64,000 bases of DNA from Mesostigma viride (GCA_009746045.1 RPFO01000076.1:1178114-1242113), one strand, 5' to 3'. Shown: positions 21,683 through 32,460, numbered from the stretch's first letter. Notes: generated by a model from the sequence alone, not told the origin. Program-made: numbers and translations.

Positions 21683-23261
21683 TCAGCCTACTAGGGGTAG
21701 CTGAAGGAATGTGTCCTGAAGTGGGACGAATAGGAGCACGCTGAGGGGTACGAGGAGGGCGAGCGTCGGGATGAGGGGGAGCACCCGAAAGGAACTTGGG
21801 GCATTCACGTTTAAGGTGACCTACTTCCTTACAATGATAGCAGGTAATATGAGAGACATCCAGAGCTGAAAGGTCAGTCACACAGATATCTAATTCTTCT
21901 ACATAGGAGTTTTCCTCCTCAGGGGTAAGGCTTATATTATTAATACGGGAACGGGTAGGAAGAGAAGGTGTGGAGAAGAAATCTGCTACTCGTAAAAGAT
22001 GCTGACGCACATGCTTGAGGGGCAGGTCAGTAAAACGGTAGGCAGAGAACTGGCGCTTGACTTCACGCAATAAGGGTCTACTGAGGCCCTGAAGGAAGCG
22101 AGCACGTACTTCTGCACCCGACAAATCCCTAATTCGTACCATCTGAGCATCAAACTCTTTCATATATTCTTTGAAGGACTTGGTACCCTGCTGCAAGGTG
22201 CCAAAGGATAATCTATCCTGCCAATCTGCATCGGGAGGGACTAAATGGTTCTCTAAACGCTTGAACAATTCTGCTACAGAGTTTGGGTAGGCATGAGAGG
22301 CAAGAGACTCACACTGGATGAGGTTAGCAAGTTCAGGAGTAATGCAGGTAGTAAGATAATGAGGAACTAGTACAGCATCAGAGAGGCGCCACCTATTGTG
22401 GTTCTGCCAGGACTCTGTGTTCTGGGTGAGCAACATAATGAAGGTGAAAAACTGTTGAGGGGTAGACTTGACATCCAGCTTAGGAAGGTTGGCAAAGAGG
22501 GGAAGAGCAGGAGGCTTAGGGGGATTAGAAGAATCAGTTTTTCCCATAGGGCCACTATCTTCCACTGCTACATAAGCGGGATAGAAGGAAGGGATAGGAA
22601 AAGTCTTGGGTAGGGGTCTAGAGGGAGCCACCGTTTCCGGATGGTGCCCATAGGAGAAGGGGACAGTATATTGCTCACGAAGAGAGGAATAGGCAAAATG
22701 ATCATAATTCCTATCATCTAGGGGCATGGTACTGAAATCATTATTAACTTCTAAATCAGCCACACGGGTAGGAACCTGGGCAGCCTCATAGGCCGTCTCA
22801 GGGTAGGACCAGGAAGCAGGTGGGAAAAAGGGGACTGCACTAGGGCGCCCAGAAGGGCCGACAGGGGCCGAGGTACGACCCGTGTTAATAGCAGGCATTG
22901 AAGGCACAGGGTGGGAAGGAGGCCTAGGAGCATTGTTAGTGTGTGAGGACCTGCTGGAGGGGTGAGCCAAGGTTGCAGAAGGGGCAGGGGCCTGGTTCAC
23001 AACGAAAGAAGGTTCCTCACTAAATCTGACTTGGGAAATACGTTGTTCATAGGTAGGTGGGGTAATTGAGGGACGACGGCGACCACCAGCAGCAGGAGAA
23101 GGCGGTGAGGTACGCAGAATACCTTGAGGAGTGAGATGGTGTACCGTTTCCAAGGAGTCCCGTCGGTTACCACGAGTATTGTTATTGTTAATGTTATTAG
23201 TAGTAGTATTATTATTATTATTGGTAGGTATAGGCGACATATCTCCACCCACTGGATCCAT
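21513..23261 (-). CDS. gag: Chromovirus A1 gag with CCHC knuckle
   Basis: A 582-codon ORF from the ATG at 23261. It has an Asn/Thr-run N-terminus and a Pro-rich region to about residue 225. A retrotransposon-gag-type helical domain follows (about 230-425, including FKEYMKEFDAQM and LRVADFF). One zinc knuckle, CYHCKEVGHLKREC, sits near residues 473-486. It forms the particle and binds the RNA. The C-terminal end overlaps the pol frame by up to about 170 nt. A G-run (complement of 21541-21552) lies in the overlap and could serve a +1 (or -2) frameshift into pol; this is inference. Confidence 0.88.
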   Translation of the reverse strand: MDPVGGDMSPIPTNNNNNTTTNNINNNNTRGNRRDSLETVHHLTPQGILRTSPPSPAAGGRRRPSITPPTYEQRISQVRFSEEPSFVVNQAPAPSATLAHPSSRSSHTNNAPRPPSHPVPSMPAINTGRTSAPVGPSGRPSAVPFFPPASWSYPETAYEAAQVPTRVADLEVNNDFSTMPLDDRNYDHFAYSSLREQYTVPFSYGHHPETVAPSRPLPKTFPIPSFYPAYVAVEDSGPMGKTDSSNPPKPPALPLFANLPKLDVKSTPQQFFTFIMLLTQNTESWQNHNRWRLSDAVLVPHYLTTCITPELANLIQCESLASHAYPNSVAELFKRLENHLVPPDADWQDRLSFGTLQQGTKSFKEYMKEFDAQMVRIRDLSGAEVRARFLQGLSRPLLREVKRQFSAYRFTDLPLKHVRQHLLRVADFFSTPSLPTRSRINNISLTPEEENSYVEELDICVTDLSALDVSHITCYHCKEVGHLKRECPKFLSGAPPHPDARPPRTPQRAPIRPTSGHIPSATPSRLNAVQTGSPGFPYDNQAPAPSSIPRDPPAVAFPPGSSSGFVPMDLGGEGNSRPVSRG

Positions 23262-23354
23262 CTTTAATTACGTAAAGGAATAGGAATCAAAAGAAGAAAG
23301 CAACAAAAGAAAAAGGAAAAACCTTGAAGGTCTGCAGCAGGAACAAAATTAAAA

Positions 23355-23747
23355 TCAATCCTTTTTAACAACAGTAATGGATAGGGAACCGAATTCCAAG
23401 GTGAGAGGAGTATCTAAGCTAGAAGAGGATGCAGCCCTCTTAGGGGGAGACGAAGGAGGGGTAGCAAAATCTAGAGCTTCTACAGGAGGGCGACCATGAG
23501 GAGTAGAACGTACGTGTAGGCCTAGATCTGATACGCTATGGTCTATAAGGAATTGTTGAGCTTCCTCGAAGGTAACAAATTTCTTATACCTAATTACATT
23601 ATATGTACGGTTTTGCACTATCTTCCTAGCATCTGACCAAGAGAGGAAAATGGCTGACCATTGAGGGGTAATAACCACGTAATACTTAGCTAAACTATTA
23701 TCACTAGATGAATGGGAAGGCGCAGTAAAAACACGACGTTGACTCAT
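23355..23747 (-). CDS. Viroplasmin / RNase H1 N-terminal-type domain ORF of chromovirus A
   Basis: A 130-codon ORF from the ATG at 23747, first of the coding series and 93 nt before gag. Residues about 21-69 have the pattern of the caulimovirus viroplasmin/RNase H1 hybrid-binding family: KYYVVITPQWSAIFLSW, then YNVIRYKKF and TFEEAQQFL. In RNase H1 this fold binds RNA/DNA hybrids or dsRNA. The tail ends LTLEFGSLSITVVKKD, similar to the tail of the corresponding B ORF (VTVTFSQLTIGPSKQ), which supports homology. A role with the element's own RT-RNase H, or as a translation factor, is inference. The ORF is intact and identical in frame in copy 2. Confidence 0.8.
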   Translation of the reverse strand: MSQRRVFTAPSHSSSDNSLAKYYVVITPQWSAIFLSWSDARKIVQNRTYNVIRYKKFVTFEEAQQFLIDHSVSDLGLHVRSTPHGRPPVEALDFATPPSSPPKRAASSSSLDTPLTLEFGSLSITVVKKD

Positions 23748-24280
23748 GATAACTCACCTGGCGTGTCTTGTGATGTCAAGCTAGACGAGGTAGGGGTAGG
23801 CGACTTAGCTTGACGATCTGGATCACCGAAAGAAGAAGGAGGGCGGGAGTTTCCAGCTCTCGTCCTAAGTCAGCGGCCGGATATCCCAGCGCTCGTCCTA
23901 ACACAGCGCCCCGTAACTCTGCGGGTGCGGCCGTCTAATAAAGCAGCAGCACAAGGAAAAAGGTGTAGGTACGGCGACGCTAATCGTCTCCGAACAGTAA
24001 TACTCCCCGATCTAAGGCAGGAAACAACCGTAAGCAGGAAAACAAGGCGAAGGACAGGCTAACTACGAAAGGATTTATCCGCTGTGAGCAGGTCTAGCTT
24101 CTAGGTAAAGCGTGTCCCGAAACGGGCAGCACGACGCTCCTAGCTTGAAGGCGACCCGCCCATTACCTATCAAGGAAGTGTCGACTTCTTGTTCCTGGAC
24201 GCGGAAGGGGTCTTGAAAAGGTGTATGTGGCAAGGGATAGTCGTCTCGTTCACTACCTACTGAAGTTCCTCCGGAACCAT
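23748..24280 (-). other. 5' leader of chromovirus A1 with primer-binding site
   Basis: One base after the 5' LTR, the - strand reads TGGTTCCGGAGGAAC (24279-24265), a tRNA-primer-type site beginning TGG. The tRNA is not identified. The rest is an untranslated leader, apart from the weak candidate frame at 24075-24449. Confidence 0.6.
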
Positions 24281-24449
24281 TGTTACGCCGCGGATATCTA
24301 CCTCCACCTCTACCTCTAATGGGCCTGATACTACCTAAACTGGTCAGGCCTCCTCTACTTAACCCTCTGGCGAAAGACGAACGTGACGGAGCTGATCTCA
24401 ATGCATTAACGTAAGTGTTGCTATAATACGCCATACAACCATTTACCAA
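24075..24449 (-). CDS. Candidate LTR-spanning small ORF of chromovirus A
   Basis: A 124-codon frame starts at an ATG within the inner part of the 5' LTR and ends in the leader. It carries an RG-rich stretch ([15 protein letters not shown]). Copy 2 has the same frame at 47241-47615. The start is also present in the 3' LTR (14230), where it reads into the minisatellite. There is no known domain. It may be a chance open frame. Confidence 0.25.
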   Translation of the reverse strand: MVNGCMAYYSNTYVNALRSAPSRSSFARGLSRGGLTSLGSIRPIRGRGGGRYPRRNNGSGGTSVGSERDDYPLPHTPFQDPFRVQEQEVDTSLIGNGRVAFKLGASCCPFRDTLYLEARPAHSG

Positions 24450-24852
24450 AACCCGTTTACTCCAGGAATAGAGGAAGGAAACACAACTACACTGCCGTGA
24501 CCCAAGCCTAAATGTGTCAATTCACTTAACACACGCCGAGTGACCACACAAGGAGTGGAACGTGCATAAATGGTCACCAACGGTCCAACAGGCTCGGGCC
24601 GACCTGGCCCTCGCCTGCAGAAACACAGAAACACAAGCAGGTGCACAGATGCACGCCTGTCCACTACATTCTACAAAAGGATAAGGACCACTAATATAGT
24701 ACGCGGCGCGGCGCCCAAAGGCACCCACTATACCACAGTACTGTTACGGGGACAATCATGTCCAAACTAGAACTGCACGTAACCTAGGAACAACCGAGGC
24801 CAAGGACCTAATTTACGTCCGTAACTACAACGAATTATTACGCGACGTAACA
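24281..24852 (-). repeat. 5' LTR of chromovirus A1
   Basis: 572 bp, the partner of 14062-14633, followed by the TSD CTTGT and the resumed minisatellite. Confidence 0.95.
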
Positions 24853-25052
24853 CTTGTTCCTGGTTGTGGGATACTTGTTCCTGGTTGTGGGATACAGGTT
24901 CCTAGTTGTGGGAAACACGGCCCTGGTTGTGGGAAACACGTTCCTGGTTGTGGGAAACACGTTCCTGGTTGTGGGAAACACGTTCCTGGTTGTGGGAAAC
25001 ACGTTCCTGGTTGTGGGATAGACGTTCGTGGTTGTGGGATACACGTTCCTGG
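24853..25052. repeat. 21-bp minisatellite, middle part
   Basis: About nine units between the two chromoviruses. A TACAGG-CCTAG unit followed by a run of AACACG units resembles the long-range pattern seen further left. Confidence 0.93.
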
Positions 25053-25635
25053 TGTTACGTCCCAGCCCAGACACACCTAGCCTGAGCTACGTAGCGAAAG
25101 ACCCTTCTTGCCGGAATTAGGAATAATTCAAGGTAGCCGAAAGTAGGTTGCGCTTCACGACGTGAGTCGTGAGATATCTGGCATCACGGCTTGATGCCAA
25201 GCTAATTAGTACACACTTATAATGGCTAGCAACACCAAGTACAAATGGATAATTGCCCCGGGCTCAATGTGTAGGCGTATTCGCACTTATCATTCATCAA
25301 ACCAAGAGGACGAGACTCTCGTCCTCGGACCAATTTCACCTAGGTGGGTTGCGGCGCAGATACACACCAATTCCGATTAGCCAATCCGGTTCACACATTC
25401 CACGTAGGATCCGGGCCGACATCGACCCCCAACTATAGGATCCACGTCTAGAACCATCGTCAGACCCAGAACTGGCGCGGCGCCACTGCACCGGCCCCTA
25501 AAAGGTCAACCTAGGACCCAAAATAACTAGTCCAATTCGTACAATAGCCAATATCCATACAACTCAGTACACGGCCACAAGGCCTTAGTAATTTATTCCA
25601 TTGTTACGTCCGACCAAAAGGGCCGGGACGTAACA
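25053..25635 (-). repeat. 3' LTR of chromovirus B1, intact
   Basis: 583 bp. It contains the uninterrupted site CAATAGCCAATATCCATAC at 25542-25560, which is where the PLE sits in the partner LTR. Confidence 0.95.
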
Positions 25636-25845
25636 CTCCTCCCCCCCACGGGGGTCGGTAGTCCCTACCGTACAAAGATAGGATAGAGAAGCAAACAAGA
25701 CTACTATAAGAGTACTATGTCCCGACCTCGGTTCACCCGCAGGTCAGTAATACCAGTTCCTCTAGAGGTTGATACACAAGCCCAACCCTGACGTAGTAGC
25801 CGGAACTCTGGGGAGTGGATTCCGCTATCCATCCCAAAAACTGAA
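25636..25845 (-). other. 3' non-coding region of B1 with polypurine tract
   Basis: The - strand has GGGGGGGAGGAG (complement of 25636-25647) against the 3' LTR. No gene is supported in the remainder before the extra ORF. Confidence 0.65.
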
Positions 25846-28263
25846 CTATCTACTATAGCGTCCGCCGCTAGTGATCCGCCGCTGCTGCTGGGCCTCAAGG
25901 AGAGCCCGTCGCCCCACAGGGGTCATATTACAGATCATCGCCCCGGGATGCGCGCATAAATCCACTTCGAAGGCGATCTGATATGGGGACGTCTTCTGCC
26001 GACCCAGCCTGGACAGTTCCACCCACGTGCCCCGAGGCCACATGGCCAGGAACCCAGCAAGATACTGGGGGTGGGTAAAGAGAAGGGTCAGCGCCGACCA
26101 ATCTGCCACCCCACAGCGGTGATCACGAACAAACTTCACCCCCATCATGAAAACCTCAGTGCGCACGTGATCCTCAATGATTGTCGCCCTTGGTGCCCCT
26201 ACAATATCAGGCACCACCCGTTCCAGGAAGGCACGCCCTTCCGCCGGGGCCACCTTGGGCGGCGTAACCACGTGCCCCACTCCATCCACCTGATACCTCC
26301 AGTCCCACCAATCTTCGGTACCGAACCGCACCGTGTGGCCCACCGTCCGGGGAAAACGAAGGTCGTCGGGTTGCGGTAAGGGCAGCGGAGCCTGTGGGAA
26401 GAAGGCGATTTCTAGTTGTTCCCAGTAGGCACCACGGTCAACCGCACACCAAGGACCCGCTTGAAAAACCAAAGGGGCGGGCAGGTGCATGCCAGAAGGG
26501 ACCGAGATCACAGGTCCCTCGAACACCACACACAACTTTTCCGTCCGAGGCCCCGGCCCACCATGCCTTACTGCCCTCCCCGGAATTGTCCGTATGAAAT
26601 CCCCCAGTGACCACTCCTCGTGTGAAGCTGCCCGGGAAGCCGCATCGTAGCCTACTGAGGTGGCGACTGAGTGATCGCCCTGGCGCCCGAGCTGGTCCAG
26701 CATACGCTGTATCAGACCCTGCCCGGACTGCACCGCTGCCACGAGTGTCTCGATGGTGACCACGGGTTCCGCCGGCACCATGACTCCCGTCACGTTGGGA
26801 CCTTCCGCGGCCATCCGTACGTTAGGTAAGCGCGGTCCCTCCGCGGGAAGGTGCGAGCGTCGATCCGAGGTGGTGGGTCTGCCGGGTCCCTCCGCAGGAC
26901 GTGACATCGACGACCCGGCCTGGGCAGGCCGGGGACGTGGCTCTAGGGAGACCAAGAAGTTAGGCTCCGGTGGAACCTCTTCCGCTTGGGACCGAGGCTC
27001 CAGGGAGACATGGAAGGTGGGCTCTTCTTGGCCCACATCGATCGGGGTGCCAGAGGGAACCTCATCAAACGGCTCCTCTCTAGCCGGCCGTTCTGCCCTA
27101 GCCACCGCGGTCTCCTCCGTTCGCCGTCGCCGACTCTCTCGCTCCCGCTCCAGCTCCACCGCGGACCCCCACGTGCGCTCCCATTGCCGATCCTCAAGCC
27201 GACGAGAGGGTGGTGACGCTTGGCGAGCGGGGCGTACCTCGGTCCCGGAGTCTGAGCGGGAACGCGAGCGGGAGGGCGGGGATGGCGAGCGACGACGTGC
27301 CGGCCACTCCGGAGCACGTCGAGGGGCGGTTTGACTGCCTCCGCCCCATCCGGTAGCCCTCGGAAGACTCCGCGCCTCGCGCCCTGGAGGTCGCCCCCAG
27401 CCCGTCGCCGGCGGTGGCGCCTCATAACGAGGCACAGGACGGTTTCTCGCGCCGCTCTCCTGGGAGCCCCGAGAGGGCGGATCCCGCGGAGGGGAACGAG
27501 AATGAGGGCGTGGAGGATGGTCGTCGGAATCAGAGTCATACTCCTCACTCCCATCGTCCTGGTCCTCATCATCCATGGCCACGATGCGATCCAGGGCCTG
27601 CCGTAACGAATACTGCCCCTCACGCAGACATTTTTCACCCCGTAGCGCCCCCTCCGGCGGAAGATACCGAGGAAAATGGCGTTCCAGCAGCTTCCGCACC
27701 AGGGGTGGGAGTAGGAGGAGAAGGAGCCGTGGGAATGCCAGACCCGCTTCCAGCGTGTTCATGCACGCGTGACAGGAGCACTCCCGCTCATGTGTTTCCC
27801 AGTCGGTCCCGACCACCACGCCGTTGCGCGCAGCGGTGCGGGTCTCGATCCGAAACCTCGCGTTGCGCCGCACGAACCCTCTGAAAGTCTCCATCTGCAC
27901 AGGGCCGACCCGCGCCATAATGGAGTCAGCGCGGAGTTCCGACGGCATCTGATTACGGCGACGACGTCGTCGTTCCAACAGGGCTTCCCCCTCCCGACCA
28001 TAGTCACGCAAGAACACCCGGGGATTGAACGTCTCCTCGTTCAGCTCCTTCACCAGCTGTAACGTACGCGTGTCCGGTGCTCCGGGCCTTGACGATGTTT
28101 CTTGCCGGCGCTCGCGCCCAGATGAGGGCCCCGTCTGTCCACTCCCATCTCTCGAGCCCCCGGCCCCCGGTGCACCCTTTCGGGCCGCAGGCTCTCCACG
28201 AGCTATCTGCGTCCTCGCCCCCACTTCCGGTTCTGGGACCTCAGGATCGTCGGGTATATCCAT
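25846..28263 (-). CDS. Extra ORF (ORF3) of chromovirus B, downstream of integrase
   Basis: 805 codons from the ATG at 28263. The frame is open back to about 28410 but has no earlier ATG. Counting from the upstream open end at 28395, the N-terminal module is about residues 160-275. It holds HERECSCHACMNTLE (three Cys), a Leu-rich helix and FPRYLPPEG. An acidic stretch and a long Arg/Ser/Pro-rich centre follow. The C-terminal module has WWDWRYQVDG, FLAMWPRGTWVEL and PYQIAFEV. These modules line up with those in the ORF at the same place in element A, although the centres are unrelated low complexity. This suggests a protein under selection in both families. No catalytic motif, signal peptide or good membrane segment is visible. 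Function unknown. Confidence 0.75.
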   Translation of the reverse strand: MDIPDDPEVPEPEVGARTQIARGEPAARKGAPGAGGSRDGSGQTGPSSGRERRQETSSRPGAPDTRTLQLVKELNEETFNPRVFLRDYGREGEALLERRRRRRNQMPSELRADSIMARVGPVQMETFRGFVRRNARFRIETRTAARNGVVVGTDWETHERECSCHACMNTLEAGLAFPRLLLLLLPPLVRKLLERHFPRYLPPEGALRGEKCLREGQYSLRQALDRIVAMDDEDQDDGSEEYDSDSDDHPPRPHSRSPPRDPPSRGSQESGARNRPVPRYEAPPPATGWGRPPGREARSLPRATGWGGGSQTAPRRAPEWPARRRSPSPPSRSRSRSDSGTEVRPARQASPPSRRLEDRQWERTWGSAVELERERESRRRRTEETAVARAERPAREEPFDEVPSGTPIDVGQEEPTFHVSLEPRSQAEEVPPEPNFLVSLEPRPRPAQAGSSMSRPAEGPGRPTTSDRRSHLPAEGPRLPNVRMAAEGPNVTGVMVPAEPVVTIETLVAAVQSGQGLIQRMLDQLGRQGDHSVATSVGYDAASRAASHEEWSLGDFIRTIPGRAVRHGGPGPRTEKLCVVFEGPVISVPSGMHLPAPLVFQAGPWCAVDRGAYWEQLEIAFFPQAPLPLPQPDDLRFPRTVGHTVRFGTEDWWDWRYQVDGVGHVVTPPKVAPAEGRAFLERVVPDIVGAPRATIIEDHVRTEVFMMGVKFVRDHRCGVADWSALTLLFTHPQYLAGFLAMWPRGTWVELSRLGRQKTSPYQIAFEVDLCAHPGAMICNMTPVGRRALLEAQQQRRITSGGRYSR

Positions 28264-28476
28264 GTCGACCAGATCTCCCTCGCTGGACTCCCCATCTGCT
28301 TCCCGGAATCCTGCGTCTGCAGCCTCCACGGCGCCGACGGAAATCTGGCCCTGGGAAGCGCCTCCGCGGCGTCCCCCTGCACAGCCCACACACAAGATGC
28401 CAGGGCGTTAGTCGGCGTGTACCTGATACCCAGCTCACACACCACCCTCACCCTACACCCTACCGGATGTGGTCTG

Positions 28477-31400
28477 CTAACGCAACTGGTGCGTCTTCTT
28501 ATATGCTTCTAGTAAGCGGGCGCACCCCGCTAACTCGGTAGCGGTGCGCCAGGAGTCCTCAGACTCGTGTTGTGCGAATCGCCATCGCACCCGGTATTGT
28601 CGCTGGACCCTCGTCCCCGTTTGACATCCCGGTGTCCCACGATCGCTGCCACCTCGTCCTCCTGTTCCCCCGTGTCCGGATTGAACTCCAGTGGGGCTGG
28701 GGGATTGACCCTGCCCTGAATGGTATTCTGGTGATACAACTTGAGCTGGTCACGGTGGAAACGGTTGGACGTGAGGTTCCATGACACTGGAATGTCCACC
28801 TGGAACATGACGTCGTCGAACTTGGTGAGGACCTTGTAGGGTCCCAGGAACATGGGTCGGAGCTTAGTCTTCAGCTCCTTCTCCACCTTGTGCGAAAATC
28901 GCCCGATCTGCGGGCCCTCAACCAGGACCCAATCGCCCACCTCGATGGACGGCGTCCGGTGATCCCGCTTGCCGGCTGTCCTCTCCAGATACCGCGCTGC
29001 CGCTGCGCGATAGCCCTGAACCGCGCTGTTATGCGCCTGGTGCATCCGCTGCAGCAACCGCTCAACCCCTGCAGGGTATCCAGCTTGACCTGATCCTCTC
29101 CAGTTCGTGGCTCCCAAGCAAGTCGAGCGGTGTGAGAGGGTGTCGGCCGGAGTTGAGGAAAAAGGGGGTAAACCCATGGGCGGCCTGGGGGGCATTGTTC
29201 AGGGAAAACTCCACCAAGCCCAGAAGTTCTTCCCAATTGCTGCCCACCGTGTCGGTGTAGTGTCGCATGGTCTCTTGCACCGTGCGGTTCAACCGCTCCA
29301 CCAGGTGCGACGACGAGCTGTGGTAGGCCGTGCCCAGCGACACCTTGGTGCCCAGTTGCTCGAAAACTCCTGCCAGAATTTGGCCGTGAAGAGCTTGTCG
29401 CGGTCAGAGATGAACTGCCGGCTGAGCCCGTGAAACCGAAACACGTGCGTCAGGTATATCTTGGCGCACTCCTCCGCTGTGAGGTCGACCGGACACGGAG
29501 CCAGGTGACACATGCGCGTCAGGCGGTCCACGAACACCAAGACCATGCTGTTGCCGTTCTTCGTCTTCTTAAACGGGCCGATGAAGTCCATCATGATAGA
29601 ATCCCAAGGACCCATAGGATCCGGCAGCGTCTTAGGGACGGCCTGAGAGCCCGTGTTCCTGGACTTCATGATCTGACACGAGGGGCACTGGCGCACATAC
29701 GTCTCGATATACTCCTTCATCCCTGGCCAGTAGAAGTGCTTACGTGCCCGGGGAAGGAGACGGTGACTTCCCTGATGTCCGCCCAGAAGAGAATCATGGA
29801 GCTCGTGAAGCAAGGCAGCCCTACAAAGCTCAGGAACATACAGCCGCCATTCCTCCGGCTGGGGACTCACGAACAGGCGCCCCTCCTGGAACTTGCAAGG
29901 ATAGGCCCCCATCTGCTGGGGATGTGCCCGGATGGCTTCAAGTGCTGCTTCCTCCGTGATCGTGAAACGGCTGATCAGCATCTCCAAGTCCGACGTGACT
30001 GTGAACGCGTCCGCAGCCGGTTCTGCCGCATCCGTACCCGCCTGGTTGACGAATTCTGAGAAGACTGTGGGAGGGCCGAGCGGCTGAAGCTGAAAAATTC
30101 CCTGGGGCGGCACCACATGACTAAGGGGCACGCGCGCATGCGACCCCTCCCCCTCCCCGGGGGTGTCCACGTCCTCGTGGGCGCTTGGTTGAACCGTCTC
30201 CTCCGGGAGGGGTGACAAGTCATCCATGGTGGTGTGCCCAAGATGAAACAAGTGGCGGGCCTGGGGAGACCGTGGTTCCACACCGTAGGCGGTCCCCGGG
30301 GCGGCCACTGGGACACAGGTGGTATGCAGCACGTCCATGTCCTCGTAGAACCAATAGTCCGCCCGTCGCGAGAGGGCGTCGGGCACCACATTGTCCGCGC
30401 CCTTGACATATTGGATCTTGAACGGCGCAAACTGTGACAGGTACTCCATCCACCGCGCCTGGCGGGGCGTCAAGTTGGGCTGCACCAGGAGGTGGGTGAG
30501 CGGCCGGTGGTCCGTGTGGATCACCAGGCGATGGGGGTCGAGATCCCCCTGCTCACTGATGGCCACCGAAAACTGGGCCCCCAAGAGATGATGACGCCAC
30601 GTGTGGCAGCTGTAGACGACTGCCAGGAGTTCCTGCTGATGCACTGGATAATTCCGCTCCGCCGGAATCATCGTGCGTGAGATGTACTCGATGGGCTGAA
30701 GGCCCTTGCCTGGTCCTGCAGGAGAACACCCCCGATGGCCACCTTGCTGGCGTCAGTAGCCACGACGAAAGGAAGGGCCGGATCCGGCAGGATAAGGACT
30801 GGCGCTGTGGTGAGGTGGCGCTTAAGCGCCTCGAAAGCCTGTTGGCACTGCTCAGCCCAAAGGAACGGGGTACCCTTCTTGAGAAGAGCGTTGATCGGGG
30901 CGGCGATGGTGGCAAACCGCGGGATGAACCGTCGGTAGTAAGATGCCAATCCCAGGAAACTGCGCACCCCTTTCACGTCCGTAGGGACAGGCCATTGCTG
31001 GACGGACTCGATCTTCTCAGGGTCGGTCGCGATGCCGTCCGCGGACAGGGTATGGCCCAGAAACGGCACGCAGCGACCGGCGCGCACCTTGGCCTTCCGC
31101 GCCGAAAGGTGCTCATCCTCCATGATCTGCAGCACGGCGTCCACATCCTCCAGGTGCTCCTCGAACGTCTTGGAGTACACCAGGATGTCGTCCAGATACG
31201 CCAGCGCGCACGTGCGCTTGTAGGTCCAGGGCGGGCGCGCCCCCTTCTGCGGGTCCGCCAGGTCCTGGGAGACCTGCGGCAAGTGGGCTGTGCCCATCAC
31301 CGGACGGAGGATGTCATTCATCAGCATCTGGAAGGACGCAGGCGAATTACACAGCCCCATTGCCGCCACCCGAAACTGGTAGTGACCGAAGGGCGTAGCG

Positions 31401-32460
31401 AACGCGGTCTTGTGGCAGTCTTCTGGCGCGATGCGCAGCTGCCAAAACCCGTCCGCACAGTCGATGACGGTGAAACACGTAGCCCCCTGGACACGGTTGA
31501 AGATGTCGTCGATCCGCGGTAGAGGATACCGGGACTTGACGGTGATGGCGTTCAGCTTCCGGTAATCGTCACCAGACGCCACTTGCCCCTGGCTTGGGAA
31601 CGAGCAGCACGCCCGCTGAGAAGGGGCTGTTGCTGGGTTCAATGAGCCCAGCGTCGAGCAGTGAAATGAGGATCTTCTTGAGCTCCACCAGCTCGACTGG
31701 GCCCATGCGGTACATGGGAGACACGGTAGGCCCGGAACCCTCCTGGAGCTGGACACGATGTAACACCGATCGATTGGGAGGGAACTGGGGGGTGCGATCC
31801 GCGAAGAGAGCAGTGCGCTTCTCCAGGACGGCATTGAACCGCGCCAGCTCGTCCGGTGTGAAGCCGGCACCAATCTCGTTAAGCAGGCCTGAGTGCTGTC
31901 CAGGTCTATCCGGTACATCGCGTACTCCTTGCCCTTCCGGAGCTGGCGCGCCAGCGTCTTGCTACTCATCAGGATCTGGGACGCTGGTCGAGGCCCGTCC
32001 GCCGAGCGCTCGTGTGTAATGTTATGGACCTCAGCGGCCTGTGCCCTATACTCGCTGTCTGGGCACCAGAATGAACCGTCCGGAAACCAAACTACCCGCC
32101 GGCGCACACTGATGTCCACATCCTGCTTGTCCAGCCAGTCCACTCCAATGATGATGTCGGCAGCGCCCAACGGCGCAATAGTCGCCACCAGGTCCACCGG
32201 CGTGCCCTGCAGCACACCCTTGATGTCTGCTAGGCCCGGCGATTGGTGTCGCCGGCCGTCTGAGTAGGTGACATACACTGCCGTGGTGTGTGGTCGTGGT
32301 ACCAGGCCCAGCCGACGCACCAGGGCCTCGTTGATGAAGGACGTGGAGGCGCCGGTGTCGACCAGGAACTTCACGTCCATGATCGTTTTCTCCTTCAAAT
32401 ACGGATCAAGGACGGTGGGAGGGACCAGTAACCCTCCGCTGAAAAGAAACAGATGCGCGA
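28477..32460 (-). pseudogene. pol: Chromovirus B1 pol: protease, RT, RNase H, integrase, chromodomain (several frameshifts)
   Basis: Protease: KFLVDTGASTSF and IIIGVDW. RT: YRKLNAITVKSRYPLPRI, VIDCADGFWQL, MGLCNSPASFQ, AYLDDILVY. RNase H: ATDASKVAIGG, HQQELLAVVY, TDHRPLTHLL. Integrase: HHCC region ending CPSCQIMKS, then MMDFIGP, ISDRDK and HLVERLN. The chromodomain part starts AAIVGHRDVKRGRG. One-base breaks private to this copy lie near 31889, 31590, 29366 and 28604 (the last within the chromodomain). One near 30711 is changed differently in the two copies. A further break in the integrase C-terminal part (about 29060-29110) is shared with copy 2. Pol therefore is not a single open frame in either copy. 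Confidence 0.9.

Larger units (their letters stand above)
14057..24857 (-). mobile_element. Chromovirus A1 (Ty3/Gypsy), complete, in the minisatellite
   Basis: Element 14062-24852 (10,791 bp) with 572-bp LTRs and a perfect TSD CTTGT at 14057-14061 and 24853-24857. Its termini are TGTTACG...CGTAACA. Reading on the - strand: 5' LTR, primer-binding site, viroplasmin-type ORF, gag, protease-RT-RNase H-integrase-chromodomain, a long extra ORF, polypurine tract, 3' LTR. The LTRs differ at essentially one position seen (GAATTGTT against GAATTATT), so the insertion is recent. One homopolymer indel breaks pol; otherwise the ORFs are open. Confidence 0.95.

Noticed and set aside
23355-23747. Endogenous caulimovirus, because of the viroplasmin-type domain
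   Set aside because: The domain sits in elements with LTRs, TSDs, DD35E integrase and a chromodomain; no movement protein or caulimovirus-type gene order is seen.
26753-27334. 193-codon + strand frame opposite the extra ORF of B
   Set aside because: Arg/Ser-rich shadow of the GC-rich real ORF, with no motif of its own.
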